From contig CAKKPP010000016.1 in NCBI GenBank assembly GCA_919901745.1, forward strand, positions 72,106 through 129,610: a DNA stretch of 57,505 bases. The letters are read 5' to 3'. Source of the DNA: Chloroflexota bacterium. Lineage in GTDB: Bacteria; Chloroflexota; Limnocylindria; Limnocylindrales; CSP1-4. Position 1 is the stretch's first letter, and every line of letters begins with the position of its first letter. The notes below the pieces were generated by a model. That model worked only from the letters and a program-made list of their open reading frames with translations. It ran no database searches and had not been told where the DNA came from. Both the position numbers and the translations under genes were made by a program. This document shows positions 42,873 through 50,796 of this stretch, piece after piece.

Positions 42873-42892
42873 CGGGCCGCATGGACGGCCCG
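42873..42892 (+). terminator. Hairpin between the DUF3352 gene and rpsP
   Basis: CGGGCCG, loop CATGGA, CGGCCCG: perfect 7-bp stem 30 nt after the stop and 24 nt before the rpsP ATG. Could end the upstream transcript or structure the rpsP leader. Confidence 0.45.
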
Positions 42893-42916
42893 CGCTAGCG
42901 GAGGAAGACAGGAACC

Positions 42917-43171
42917 ATGGCAGTCCGAATCAGGCTCACGCGCGTCGGTGCGACGAAGGCGCCGACCTATCGGGTCGTGATCGCCGACTCGCGAAAGGCC
43001 CGCGACAGCCGCTCGATCGAGACGATCGGGCACTACAACCCGCGCACCGAGCCGGCCGAGGTCGTGATCGATGCCGACCGCGCCAAGGCGTGGCTCGCCA
43101 ACGGCGCCCAGCCGTCGGACACGGTTGCCCGCCTGTTCCGTGTCGCGGGCATCCTGCCCGCCACAAAGTAG
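42917..43171 (+). CDS. rpsP: 30S ribosomal protein S16
   Basis: 84 aa. Opens [19 protein letters not shown], then [24 protein letters not shown], the S16 core. ATG preceded by GGAGGAAG. Start of the rpsP-khpA-rimM-trmD-rplS cluster. Confidence 0.97.
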   Translation: MAVRIRLTRVGATKAPTYRVVIADSRKARDSRSIETIGHYNPRTEPAEVVIDADRAKAWLANGAQPSDTVARLFRVAGILPATK

Positions 43172-43181
43172 GAGTCGAGGG

Positions 43182-43415
43182 ATGGCAGCGAAGGAACTCG
43201 TCGAGTACGTGGCGAAGTCCCTGGTCGATGACCCGGACGCCGTGACGGTCGAGATCGTGCGAGATCAGGACGGAACGGTGATCGAGTTGCACGTGGCCGA
43301 GGACGACATGGGCAAGGTCATCGGCCGCAACGGCAGCGTCGCCAAGGCACTTCGGACCCTGCTCAAGGTCATGTCCGCACGGGACGGCGAGATGGTCTCC
43401 CTGGAGATCATCTAG
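43182..43415 (+). CDS. khpA: KH-domain RNA-binding protein KhpA
   Basis: 77 aa. A single KH domain with the GxxG loop in GKVIGRNGSVAKAL near 44-57. KhpA, with KhpB, binds many RNAs and affects cell division in Gram-positives. The ATG at 43182 after GGAGTCGAGGG gives the family length; position between rpsP and rimM is standard. Confidence 0.94.
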   Translation: MAAKELVEYVAKSLVDDPDAVTVEIVRDQDGTVIELHVAEDDMGKVIGRNGSVAKALRTLLKVMSARDGEMVSLEII

Positions 43416-43432
43416 TCACCGGGCGCACCAGC

Positions 43433-44074
43433 ATGGGCAGCACCCCTGACGAGCGAGAGCGGCTCGTGGTCGGTCTGGTGCGGGGCGTTCACGGGTTGCG
43501 CGGTGACGTTCGCGTCGAGGTCCTGACGGACCATGCCGAGCGCCGCTTCGCCGCAGGATCCGTGCTGCACCGCGAGGGCAGTCCGGAGCCGTTGACGGTC
43601 GTCTCGGCCAACGAGATCGTGGACGGCCCAGGCTGGCGCGTGCGCTTCCGTGAGCTCGGCGATCGGAATGCCGCGGAGACCCTGCGCGGCGTCTACCTCG
43701 AGGCCGAGGTCGAACCCGGCGATGGGCTGGCCGAGGGAACCGTGTACTGGCACGAGTTGATCGGCGTGCCGGTCACCAGCCCGGATGGAATGGTCCTCGG
43801 CACCGTCCACGACGTGTACCAGATCGGAGGGACCGAGGCCATCGTCGTGCGCGGCGGCCCCGCCGGCGAATTCGACGTGCCCCTGATCCACGAGCTCGTC
43901 CGTGAATTCGAGCCGCGTGCCGGCCGTGTCGTCGTGGATCCGGCCCTCCTCGATCTCACGATCGTGGACCCGGACGAGCCGCGCCCGGCACGCCCGCGCG
44001 GCCCGCGTCGCCGGCAGGGCAGTCGCCGCGGATCCGGACCGCCGGCTCCTGAGCCTCCGCCCGAGGGCCTCTGA
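43433..44074 (+). CDS. rimM: 16S rRNA processing protein RimM
   Basis: 213 aa. N-terminal beta-barrel ([22 protein letters not shown]) and C-terminal PRC-barrel ([22 protein letters not shown]). Assists maturation of the 30S head, binding S19. The last 35 residues are an Arg/Pro-rich tail beyond the normal end. Confidence 0.95.
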   Translation: MGSTPDERERLVVGLVRGVHGLRGDVRVEVLTDHAERRFAAGSVLHREGSPEPLTVVSANEIVDGPGWRVRFRELGDRNAAETLRGVYLEAEVEPGDGLAEGTVYWHELIGVPVTSPDGMVLGTVHDVYQIGGTEAIVVRGGPAGEFDVPLIHELVREFEPRAGRVVVDPALLDLTIVDPDEPRPARPRGPRRRQGSRRGSGPPAPEPPPEGL

Positions 44075-44078
44075 TCCG

Positions 44079-44846
44079 ATGGAGATCGACGTCGTCGCCC
44101 TGTTTCCCGAGATGGTCACGGCACCCTTGCGCGCGAGCATCCCCGGCCGGATCCAGGAGCGCGGGATTGCGACGATCCGCACCCACGACCTGCGGGAGTG
44201 GGGTCTCGGCAGGCACCGGACCGTGGACGACGCGCCGTACGGGGGCGGAGCCGGCATGGTCCTTCGACCTGAGCCGGTCGCTGCCGCCATCGCCACCCTC
44301 CGCCGCCCAGACTCGATCGTCGTCCTGCTCGATCCGGGCGGACGGCGGTTTGATCAGGCCGCAGCTCACGAGCTCGCGGCCGCGGCGCACCTGGTGCTCA
44401 TCTGCCCGCGCTACGAGGGCATCGACGAGCGGGTCCGCGCCCTTGTCGATCGCGAGGTGTCGATCGGCGACGTCGTGATCAGCGGCGGCGAACTGGCCGC
44501 GCTCGTGATGATCGACGCCGTCATCCGCCTGCTGCCCGGGGCGATCGATGCGGCATCCACCGATGAGGAGTCGTTCGCGAGCGGGCTTCTGGAGTATCCG
44601 CAGTACACGCGACCGGCGACGTTCCAGGGTGTGTCGGTTCCGGCCATCCTGACGTCGGGCGACCACGGGGCCGTACGACGCTGGCGCCACGAGCGGGCCC
44701 TCGAGCGAACGGCCCGACTGCGTCCGGACCTCCTTGTTGGCCGGCGTCTGTCGGTACACGAGGCCGCCGTCGTCGATGCGGCAGCACGTCCAGCTCCAGG
44801 CGAGGTCGACCCCACAGGCATCGAGAACCCCACGGGCGACGGCTGA
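44079..44846 (+). CDS. trmD: tRNA (guanine37-N1) methyltransferase
   Basis: 255 aa SPOUT-fold enzyme. [13 protein letters not shown] opening, [18 protein letters not shown], the trefoil knot around [11 protein letters not shown] and [21 protein letters not shown]. Forms m1G37, which prevents frameshifting. ATG 4 nt after rimM. Its TGA lies in the loop of a small hairpin before the rplS promoter. Confidence 0.96.
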   Translation: MEIDVVALFPEMVTAPLRASIPGRIQERGIATIRTHDLREWGLGRHRTVDDAPYGGGAGMVLRPEPVAAAIATLRRPDSIVVLLDPGGRRFDQAAAHELAAAAHLVLICPRYEGIDERVRALVDREVSIGDVVISGGELAALVMIDAVIRLLPGAIDAASTDEESFASGLLEYPQYTRPATFQGVSVPAILTSGDHGAVRRWRHERALERTARLRPDLLVGRRLSVHEAAVVDAAARPAPGEVDPTGIENPTGDG

Positions 44847-44852
44847 CCGTCG
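44837..44852 (+). terminator. Small hairpin around the trmD stop codon
   Basis: CGACGG, loop CTGA, CCGTCG: 6-bp stem with the trmD TGA in its loop, 4 nt before the rplS -10 box. No T-tract. Confidence 0.3.
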
Positions 44853-44853
44853 G

Positions 44854-44862
44854 TGCTATACT
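44854..44862 (+). promoter_or_regulatory. Extended -10 promoter of rplS
   Basis: TGC-TATACT in the context GTGCTATACTCCGCG, 82 nt before the GTG start of rplS; nearly identical to the def and ilvE boxes. Confidence 0.65.
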
Positions 44863-44944
44863 CCGCGCTCGTCGCCTCCTCGCGACTCTCCTTCGTCCAA
44901 CGATGCAGCTTCAGGCTGCCGCCAGCAAGTCAGGAATTCGCCGC

Positions 44945-45295
44945 GTGAACGTGCTCGACGAAATCGTCGCCGACCAGCTCCGGACGGACCTCCCCGAACT
45001 CGCCACCGGCGACACCGTGCGCGTTTCGGCGAAGGTCGTCGAAGGCACCCGGGAGCGGATCCAGGTGTTCGAGGGAACCGTCATGCGGCTCCGCGGCGGC
45101 GGGATCACCCGATCGATCACCGTGCGCCGGCTGGCCAGCGGGGTCGGCGTGGAGCGCACGTTCAAGATCCACAGCCCGCGAATCGACAAGATCGAGGTTG
45201 TTCGCCACGGTCAGGCGCGCCGGGCGCAGCTCTACTTCCTGCGCGACCGTGTCGGCAAGGCCGCCACGTTGCGCGAGCGCCGCCCGAAGAACTGA
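44945..45295 (+). CDS. rplS: 50S ribosomal protein L19
   Basis: 116 aa from GTG 44945, the usual L19 length: Met-Asn-Val-Leu-Asp-Glu-Ile-Val, [34 protein letters not shown] and [12 protein letters not shown]19 lies at the subunit interface. An ATG at 44903 would add 14 residues but has no ribosome-binding site, while AGGA precedes the GTG. Ends the rpsP cluster with a strong hairpin. Confidence 0.95.
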   Translation: MNVLDEIVADQLRTDLPELATGDTVRVSAKVVEGTRERIQVFEGTVMRLRGGGITRSITVRRLASGVGVERTFKIHSPRIDKIEVVRHGQARRAQLYFLRDRVGKAATLRERRPKN

Positions 45296-45319
45296 CCGGA
45301 CCGGGTCCCGACCGTTCGC

Positions 45320-45349
45320 CACAAGACCCCGTCTCGGCGGGGTCTTGTG
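45320..45349 (+). terminator. Terminator hairpin after rplS
   Basis: CACAAGACCCCG, 6-nt loop, CGGGGTCTTGTG: perfect 12-bp stem 24 nt past the rplS stop. The tract after it is mixed rather than T-rich. Confidence 0.8.
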
Positions 45350-45390
45350 CTGTCCGGGCCGGCGCACCTTGACGGACCAGGCCGCGTCGG

Positions 45391-45424
45391 CGCGCGCCCC
45401 CAAGTGCCGCGCGCCCCGAAGTGC
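45391..45424 (+). repeat. 17-bp tandem repeat upstream of rnhB
   Basis: Two units of CGCGCGCCCC[C/G]AAGTGC with one mismatch, and a decayed third copy to about 45443, in the rplS-rnhB gap. Confidence 0.85.
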
Positions 45425-45476
45425 CGCGCGCCCGCAGGCGTGCGCCCCGCGACCCCGTCGGCGGGTCCCGTCGCGG

Positions 45477-45482
45477 TACCCT
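45477..45482 (+). promoter_or_regulatory. -10 box candidate of rnhB, leaderless layout
   Basis: TACCCT, seven bases before the rnhB ATG, with no ribosome-binding site between. Confidence 0.35.
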
Positions 45483-45489
45483 TGGCGCG

Positions 45490-46254
45490 ATGGCACCGAT
45501 CGTCCCGAGCCTCCGCTACGAGCGCAGCCTGTGGCGCGCGGGGGCGACGCGGATCGTCGGGGTCGACGAGGTCGGCGTCGCGCCGACCTGCGGCGCGGTC
45601 GTCGCCGCCGCGGTGATCATGCGCGCCAACGGGCAGCGGATTCCCGGCGTGCGCGACTCCAAGACCCTGAGCGCGGGGCAGCGCGAGCGGCTCGATCCGA
45701 TCATCCGCCGCCGAGCGGTGGCCGTCGGCGTGGGCGCGGCCTCGGTCCGCGAAATCGATCGCCTGAACATCTACCACGCCACCCACTTGGCGATGCGCCG
45801 GGCCATCGCCCGCGTCGGGGCCCACGATCATGTGTTCGTCGACGGCAACCGGATCGCCGGGTTCGAGGCCGATGTGGGCCCGTACACCGCCATCGTCGAC
45901 GGCGACGCACGCTGCCACGCCATCGCCTGCGCGTCGGTCGTCGCCAAGGTCGTGCGCGACCGGATGATGTCGCTCCTGGCCGTGCGCTATCCGGGCTACG
46001 GCTGGGAGCGGAACCAGGGCTATGCAACACTCGAGCATCGCCGGGCCATCCGTCGCCTCGGCCTGACGCCGTTTCACCGGCGAAGCTTCCTGGCACTTCA
46101 GCGCACCCTCGCCGGCGACCAGATTGAGCTGGACCTGTTCCCGGCGGCGGGTCGCGAGCTCGTGCCGATCATGGCGGAACTCGACACGCTCGCCGACCGG
46201 CTCGATGACGACGCGCTGATCGCGGCCGAGGAGCTGGTCGGCGCGAAGGACTGA
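45490..46254 (+). CDS. rnhB: Ribonuclease HII with an altered G-R-G motif
   Basis: 254 aa. Degrades the RNA strand of RNA-DNA hybrids and excises single ribonucleotides. Catalytic residues are in place: Asp26-Glu27 in GVDEVG, Asp118 in FVDGN and Asp157 in VVRDRMM, with DSKTLSAGQRERL and HAIACASVVAKV. The motif normally written D-E-x-G-R-G reads D-E-V-G-V-A (26-31), so the Arg and second Gly that contact the RNA-DNA junction are missing. ATG at 45490 gives the family start. The last 25 residues are an acidic extension. Confidence 0.92.
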   Translation: MAPIVPSLRYERSLWRAGATRIVGVDEVGVAPTCGAVVAAAVIMRANGQRIPGVRDSKTLSAGQRERLDPIIRRRAVAVGVGAASVREIDRLNIYHATHLAMRRAIARVGAHDHVFVDGNRIAGFEADVGPYTAIVDGDARCHAIACASVVAKVVRDRMMSLLAVRYPGYGWERNQGYATLEHRRAIRRLGLTPFHRRSFLALQRTLAGDQIELDLFPAAGRELVPIMAELDTLADRLDDDALIAAEELVGAKD

Positions 46255-46284
46255 GCAACGGTCGCCCACGGCGGTGCACCCTGG

Positions 46285-46713
46285 GTGCAGTCGGAGGAGA
46301 CTGGCCGCGCGCAGCATCGCATCGTGCGAACCCCCAGCCAGGTCCGCGGCGATACGGCCGAGGAATTCGTGGCCGAGCGCCTGTCCCGCGACGGCTGGCG
46401 GATCATCGGGCGCCAGGTCCACATCGGGCGCGCGGAGATCGATCTTCTTGCGCTGGATGTCGACGCGGGTCCCGACCTCGTCGCCGTGGAGGTCCGCTGG
46501 CGCGGTCGACGCGACTTCGGGCTACCCGAGGAGTCCGTGAACCGTCGCAAGATCCGGCGGCTGCGCGAGGCGCTCTGGACGATTCGCGAGCGCGGCCGGC
46601 TCGCCGACGGCACCACAGTCCCGCACCTTCGTTGTCGGGTCGACCTCGTTGCCGTCGAGCCGGGAGTGACGCGTGGCGAGGTCGTGAGCCGGCACTACCG
46701 GGCGGTCGGTTGA
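46285..46713 (+). CDS. yraN: UPF0102 (YraN) family nuclease-like protein
   Basis: 142 aa. RGDTAEEFVAERLSRDGWRIIGRQ, GRAEIDLLALD and AVEVRWRGRRDFG are the family's PD-(D/E)XK-like elements. The family is linked to Holliday-junction or DNA repair nucleases; activity here is unproven. It follows rnhB as in many genomes. GTG at 46285 is used; GTG at 46324 would drop 13 residues. Confidence 0.88.
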   Translation: MQSEETGRAQHRIVRTPSQVRGDTAEEFVAERLSRDGWRIIGRQVHIGRAEIDLLALDVDAGPDLVAVEVRWRGRRDFGLPEESVNRRKIRRLREALWTIRERGRLADGTTVPHLRCRVDLVAVEPGVTRGEVVSRHYRAVG

Positions 46714-46756
46714 TCGTCGGGCAGGCCTTGGGCACGCAACCGCAAGGGTCGCGGCC

Positions 46757-46816
46757 GAACGGGGACACGAACGGGGCCGAGCCTGAACGGGGCCGAGCCT
46801 GAACGGGGCCGAGCCT
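46757..46816 (+). repeat. 16-bp tandem repeat upstream of the rpsB promoter
   Basis: Three perfect copies of GAACGGGGCCGAGCCT (46769-46816) preceded by a 12-bp partial copy. The array ends 9 nt before the extended -10 box, so it covers the -20 to -80 region. Confidence 0.95.
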
Positions 46817-46824
46817 GGACCCTG

Positions 46825-46833
46825 TGCTACACT
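46825..46833 (+). promoter_or_regulatory. Extended -10 promoter of rpsB-tsf
   Basis: TGC-TACACT followed by CCGCCCC, 190 nt before the rpsB GTG; immediately downstream of the 16-bp repeats. Confidence 0.6.
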
Positions 46834-46843
46834 CCGCCCCGCC

Positions 46844-46903
46844 GTGGGCTCCCCGCGGCATGTCGAATGCCCGTCCTCGTCAATCACGAGGTACGGAGCC
46901 CAC
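46844..46903 (+). ncRNA. Structured rpsB leader, predicted three-way junction
   Basis: A perfect 9-bp closing stem (GTGGGCTCC at 46844-46852 with GGAGCCCAC at 46895-46903) encloses two hairpins: GGCAT-GTCGA-ATGCC (46857-46871) and CCTCGT-CAATC-ACGAGG (46875-46891). The predicted start of transcription is within a few bases of the 5' strand. The rest of the leader, about 120 nt, reaches the rpsB ribosome-binding site. This may be an autoregulatory site for S2; that is inference from position. Confidence 0.5.
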
Positions 46904-47022
46904 ACGCGGACCGATCCGAACCGGGACGGTGCCGAACGAACCCTGGCCGCAGGCGCCGGGCGTCGTTCGGATCCCGGAACACGGGTCCGCGGAGGAACGA
47001 ACCGAACAGGAGGTCGCACACC

Positions 47023-47973
47023 GTGCCGTCCGTCTCGATGCGGCAGCTGCTGGAAGCCGGAGTCCACTTCGGCCACCAGACTCGCCGCTGGAACCCCAAG
47101 ATGCGCCCGTTCATCTTTGCCGAGCGCAACGGGATTCACATCATCGATCTCGCCCAGACCGCGCAGCGGCTTGAGACGGCGCTCGCGGCTGTTCGGGAAA
47201 CCGTCGCCCGGGGCGAGGTCGTCCTGTTCGTGGGTACGAAGAAACAGGCCCACGAGCCGATCGCCGAGGAGGCGACCCGGGCCGGGATGCCGTACGTCAA
47301 CAAACGCTGGCTGGGCGGGATGCTCACCAATTTCGTGACGATCAAGAAGCGGATCGGTCTGCTCGATCAACTCGAGGCGCGCCAGCAGGCCGGCGATTTC
47401 GAACGGATGACGAAGAAGGAAGCCGCCAAGCTCACCGAGGAGCTCAACAAGCTGAACGCGATCCTTGGCGGGATCCGCAAGATGAAGCGGGCTCCCGGCA
47501 TGGTCTTCATCGTCGACCCGCATCGTGAGCGGATCGCGATCACCGAGGCCAACAAGCTCGAAATCCCGGTGGTCGCCACCGGCGACACGAACGTTGACCC
47601 CGATGAAATCGACTACATCATTCCGGCCAACGATGACGCCATCCGTTCCATTCGCCTGCTCTGCTCGCTCGTCGCGGACGCCGCGATCGAGGGCGCCCGC
47701 GAGCGCGGGTCGCGGGCGATCGTCGAGGTCGAAACCGAATCGGTCGTTGCCGAGCCCGAAGAGTACGGTGACGTCCAGGCCACCGACGAACTCGTCGCGG
47801 CCCTGGCCGGCGGAGCGGCCCTGACCTTCGAACCGGACGAAGACGAGTTGCTCCCGGGTGCCCGGGTCGATGACGCGGTTGCCGAAGAGGTCGCCGAGGC
47901 GACGCCCGATGAGATCGCCGCTGAACTTGCCCGGGAGGCCGCCGAAAAGGCTGAGAAGACGCTCGTCGTCTGA
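47023..47973 (+). CDS. rpsB: 30S ribosomal protein S2
   Basis: 316 aa. [23 protein letters not shown] opening, [26 protein letters not shown], and [10 protein letters not shown]-like [18 protein letters not shown]. The core ends near residue 235; an 80-residue acidic Ala/Glu/Asp tail follows, longer than in E. coli. GTG at 47023 has AGGAGGT 8 nt upstream. The open frame upstream is the leader. Confidence 0.96.
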   Translation: MPSVSMRQLLEAGVHFGHQTRRWNPKMRPFIFAERNGIHIIDLAQTAQRLETALAAVRETVARGEVVLFVGTKKQAHEPIAEEATRAGMPYVNKRWLGGMLTNFVTIKKRIGLLDQLEARQQAGDFERMTKKEAAKLTEELNKLNAILGGIRKMKRAPGMVFIVDPHRERIAITEANKLEIPVVATGDTNVDPDEIDYIIPANDDAIRSIRLLCSLVADAAIEGARERGSRAIVEVETESVVAEPEEYGDVQATDELVAALAGGAALTFEPDEDELLPGARVDDAVAEEVAEATPDEIAAELAREAAEKAEKTLVV

Positions 47974-48017
47974 GCCCGCGGCGGGACGATCGAACCAACC
48001 CAGGCGGGATACCCCGA

Positions 48018-48037
48018 GCGACCGAGAGGTCGGTCGC
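48018..48037 (+). terminator. Hairpin in the rpsB-tsf gap
   Basis: GCGACCGA, loop GAGG, TCGGTCGC: perfect 8-bp stem in the 94-nt gap. Possibly a partial terminator or processing site that sets the ratio of S2 to EF-Ts. Confidence 0.5.
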
Positions 48038-48067
48038 GAGATAGCGCACAGGAGTCAGGAAACCAGC

Positions 48068-48667
48068 ATGGCGGACATCCCGGCCGAGACGGTCAAGGAA
48101 CTGCGTGAACGCACCGGGGCGGGCTTCATGGATTGCAAGCGCGCCCTCACCGAGGTCGACGGCGACATCGACGCCGCGATCGTGCTTCTCCGCGAGCGCG
48201 GCCTGGCGGCGGCAGCCAAGAAGGCCGGTCGCGACGCCCGCGAGGGCCTGGTGTCGAGCTACATCCATACGGGCGGCCGGGTCGGCGTCCTCATCGAAGT
48301 CAATTGCGAAACCGACTTTGTCGCACGCACCGACGAGTTTCAGCGGCTCGTCCGGGACCTGGCGGTTCAGGTCGCAGGATTCTCGCCGAAGTATGTCGAC
48401 ATCGACCGAATTCCCGAGGCCGATCTTGTTGCCAGGCAGGCGGAGCTTGCCGCCGACGAATCGGTGAGTCGCAAGCCCGAGCACATTCGCCCGCAGATCG
48501 TGGAGGGTCAGCTCAAGAAGTGGTACGCCCAGGTGTGCCTCTATGAGCAGCCGTTCCGGGACGAGGAACGGACCGTTCGGGAGCTCGTCAACGAGCGGAT
48601 CGCCACGATCGGCGAGAACATCCGGATTCGGCGCTTCGTGCGGTATGCCCTCGGGGAGGAGATGTGA
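48068..48667 (+). CDS. tsf: Elongation factor Ts, short form
   Basis: 199 aa. UBA domain ([21 protein letters not shown]) and core with ETDFVAR; the Thr-Asp-Phe-Val motif at 82-85 is what releases GDP from EF-Tu. The second core subdomain is reduced, as in the short Thermus-like EF-Ts of about 200 aa. Ribosome-binding site CAGGAGT upstream. pyrH starts inside its stop (GTGA). Confidence 0.96.
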   Translation: MADIPAETVKELRERTGAGFMDCKRALTEVDGDIDAAIVLLRERGLAAAAKKAGRDAREGLVSSYIHTGGRVGVLIEVNCETDFVARTDEFQRLVRDLAVQVAGFSPKYVDIDRIPEADLVARQAELAADESVSRKPEHIRPQIVEGQLKKWYAQVCLYEQPFRDEERTVRELVNERIATIGENIRIRRFVRYALGEEM

Positions 48668-49446
48668 CAGAGGCCGGTCCCGCCGACGCGGGAGCGGATG
48701 CGCCGCAGGTCCGCTACGGGCGGATCCTGCTCAAGCTGTCGGGCGAGGCACTCCTCGGCGGTCGCTCGTACGGCGTCGACCCCGCGTTCTGCGCGTCGAT
48801 CGCTTCGCAGATTGCGCGGGTCCATGCGCTGGGCGTCCAGGTCGGCATCGTCGTGGGCGGTGGCAACATCTTCCGCGGACTCGCGGCGGCCGCTTCGGGC
48901 ATGGACCGCGCGACGGGCGACTACATCGGGATGCTCGCGACCGTGATGAACGGCCTCGCCCTCCAGGATGCCCTGGAGCGTGCCGGCGTGCCCACGCGGG
49001 TCATGAGCGCCATCGCCATGAACGAGGTTGCCGAACCGTACATCCGGCGGCGCGCCGTGCGCCACCTCGAGAAGGGCCGCGTCGCCATCTTCGTGGCCGG
49101 CACCGGCAACCCCTATTTCACCACCGATACCGCCGCCGCCCTGCGCGCGGTCGAGATCGGCGCCGAGGTCCTGCTCAAGGCCACCAAGGTGGACGGTGTG
49201 TACGACGCCGATCCGATGCGCCATCCCAAGGCCCGCCGCTACGACTCGCTCGTGTACTCGGATCTCCTCCGCGACCAGCTGAAGGTGCTCGATGCCGCGG
49301 CCGTCTCGCTGTGCATGGAGAACGACCTCCCGATCGTGGTGTTCGACCTGACCGAGCCGGACAACATCGTCCGGGTTGCGATCGGAGAACCGATTGGTAC
49401 CCTGATCACGGCCGATGCCCAACCGACGGGAGGAGCCAGGGAATGA
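48664..49446 (+). CDS. pyrH: Uridylate kinase
   Basis: 260 aa. Amino acid kinase fold with [33 protein letters not shown] and [15 protein letters not shown]. Phosphorylates UMP to UDP. GTG start coupled to tsf; about 18 lead-in residues. rpsB-tsf-pyrH-frr is a standard order. Confidence 0.97.
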   Translation: MTEAGPADAGADAPQVRYGRILLKLSGEALLGGRSYGVDPAFCASIASQIARVHALGVQVGIVVGGGNIFRGLAAAASGMDRATGDYIGMLATVMNGLALQDALERAGVPTRVMSAIAMNEVAEPYIRRRAVRHLEKGRVAIFVAGTGNPYFTTDTAAALRAVEIGAEVLLKATKVDGVYDADPMRHPKARRYDSLVYSDLLRDQLKVLDAAAVSLCMENDLPIVVFDLTEPDNIVRVAIGEPIGTLITADAQPTGGARE

Positions 49447-50000
49447 GCGCCGAGATCATCGCGAGCGCGGATGCCCGGATGGCCCGTGCCGTTGAGGCGA
49501 TGGAACGCGACTTCGTGGGTGTGCGGACCGGTCGCGCCTCGACCGCACTCGTCGAGCGACTCCAGGTTGACTACTACGGGACGCAGACGATGCTGAACCA
49601 GATCGCCGGCATCAGCGTTCCCGAGCCGCATCAGATCGTCATCCAGCCGTGGGACCGAAGCGTTCTCGGCGCCATCGAGAAGGCAATCCTCAAGAGCGAC
49701 ATCGGCCTGATGCCCAACGTGGACGGGACCGTCGTGCGACTCAACATTCCGCCGCTGACCGAGGAGCGCCGGCGCGACATCGTCAAGGTCGTGCACAAGC
49801 GCATGGAGGAATCCCGGGTCGAGATTCGCAACATCCGTCGCGACGGTGCCGACGCCCTCAAGAAGGCCGAGCGTGACGGCGAGCTGGGCACCGACGACGT
49901 CCACCGTCACCTGGAGCTGCTCCAGAAGACGACCGACCGGCACGTGGCGGACGTCGATCGGCTCGGCGCAGCCAAGGAACAGGAGGTCCTCGAGGTCTAG
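49443..50000 (+). CDS. frr: Ribosome recycling factor
   Basis: 185 aa. Three-helix bundle and beta domain: [52 protein letters not shown] and [10 protein letters not shown]. Splits post-termination ribosomes with EF-G. ATG overlaps the pyrH stop. Confidence 0.97.
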   Translation: MSAEIIASADARMARAVEAMERDFVGVRTGRASTALVERLQVDYYGTQTMLNQIAGISVPEPHQIVIQPWDRSVLGAIEKAILKSDIGLMPNVDGTVVRLNIPPLTEERRRDIVKVVHKRMEESRVEIRNIRRDGADALKKAERDGELGTDDVHRHLELLQKTTDRHVADVDRLGAAKEQEVLEV

Positions 50001-50785
50001 TGGGTCGAGGACCCCTGGCCCGACCGACCGACGCCCCGCCGTCGGCTCACGCGACGCCCGACGCTGCTGCCGCGAACACGCCCGAACGCCTGGCCGACGC
50101 CTCCGAGACGCCACAGCATGTCGCGATCATCATGGACGGCAACCGTCGCTGGGCGCGCGGCCGGGGATTGGCCGAACTCGAGGGTCACGCCGCCGGCGTG
50201 GAGGCGATCCGAGGCCTGCTGCGCCATGCGGTGCATCGTGGGATCGCCGTTCTGACGCTGTACGCCTTCAGTCGCGAGAACTGGGCGCGCGAGGACGACG
50301 AGGTGACGGGCCTCTTCACCCTCCTCGAGGCGGCGATCCGCGACGAGACAACCGAGCTGCGGCGCCAGGGTGTGCGCATCCGGCTGCTGGGGCGGCTCGA
50401 TGAGCTGCCCGACGCGACGCGTGACTCGATCAGCGCGGCACTCGACGAGACCGCGGGCGGTAGCCAGCTGCTGCTCAATATCGCGTTCAACTACGCCGGC
50501 CGCACGGAGCTCGTGGACGCGGTCCGAAGCCTGCTGGCGTCCGGCGTTCGCGCCGAGGATGTCGACGAGGCGGCGATCGATGGGGCGCTGTACACCGCGG
50601 GGCTGCCGGACCCCGACCTGATCATCCGGACGGGCGGTGAGCAGCGGCTGTCGAACTTCCTCATCTGGCAGAGCGCCTACTCGGAGTTCTACACGACCGA
50701 CGTGCTCTGGCCCGACTTTGGCCCCGAGGCGCTCGATGCGGCACTGCTCGAGTACGCCCGCCGAACGCGCCGGTTCGGGCGCTGA
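50000..50785 (+). CDS. uppS: Undecaprenyl (polyprenyl) diphosphate synthase
   Basis: 261 aa. cis-Prenyltransferase: IIMDGNRRWARGRGL (catalytic Asp), GHAAGVEAI, YAFSRENWAR and the RTGGEQRLSNFLIWQSAYSE box. Makes the lipid carrier for wall polymers, including those used by the LCP ligase. GTG overlaps the frr stop by one base. The first 35 residues are low complexity. Confidence 0.95.
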   Translation: MGRGPLARPTDAPPSAHATPDAAAANTPERLADASETPQHVAIIMDGNRRWARGRGLAELEGHAAGVEAIRGLLRHAVHRGIAVLTLYAFSRENWAREDDEVTGLFTLLEAAIRDETTELRRQGVRIRLLGRLDELPDATRDSISAALDETAGGSQLLLNIAFNYAGRTELVDAVRSLLASGVRAEDVDEAAIDGALYTAGLPDPDLIIRTGGEQRLSNFLIWQSAYSEFYTTDVLWPDFGPEALDAALLEYARRTRRFGR

Positions 50786-50796
50786 CCGCGATCGCG

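Noticed and set aside
40765-42882. Minus-strand open frame of 705 codons opposite the DUF3352 gene
   Set aside because: Composition typical of antisense shadows (His, Arg, Asp, Val rich); the plus-strand reading has a membrane anchor and spacing consistent with the operon.
44903-44944. Longer L19 starting at ATG 44903
   Set aside because: No ribosome-binding site, and the 14 extra residues exceed the usual L19 N-terminus; GTG 44945 fits better.
46285-46713. YraN active-site Lys replaced by Arg (V-E-V-R)
   Set aside because: Val-Glu-Val-Arg is common in this family, including enterobacterial YraN, so it is not unusual.
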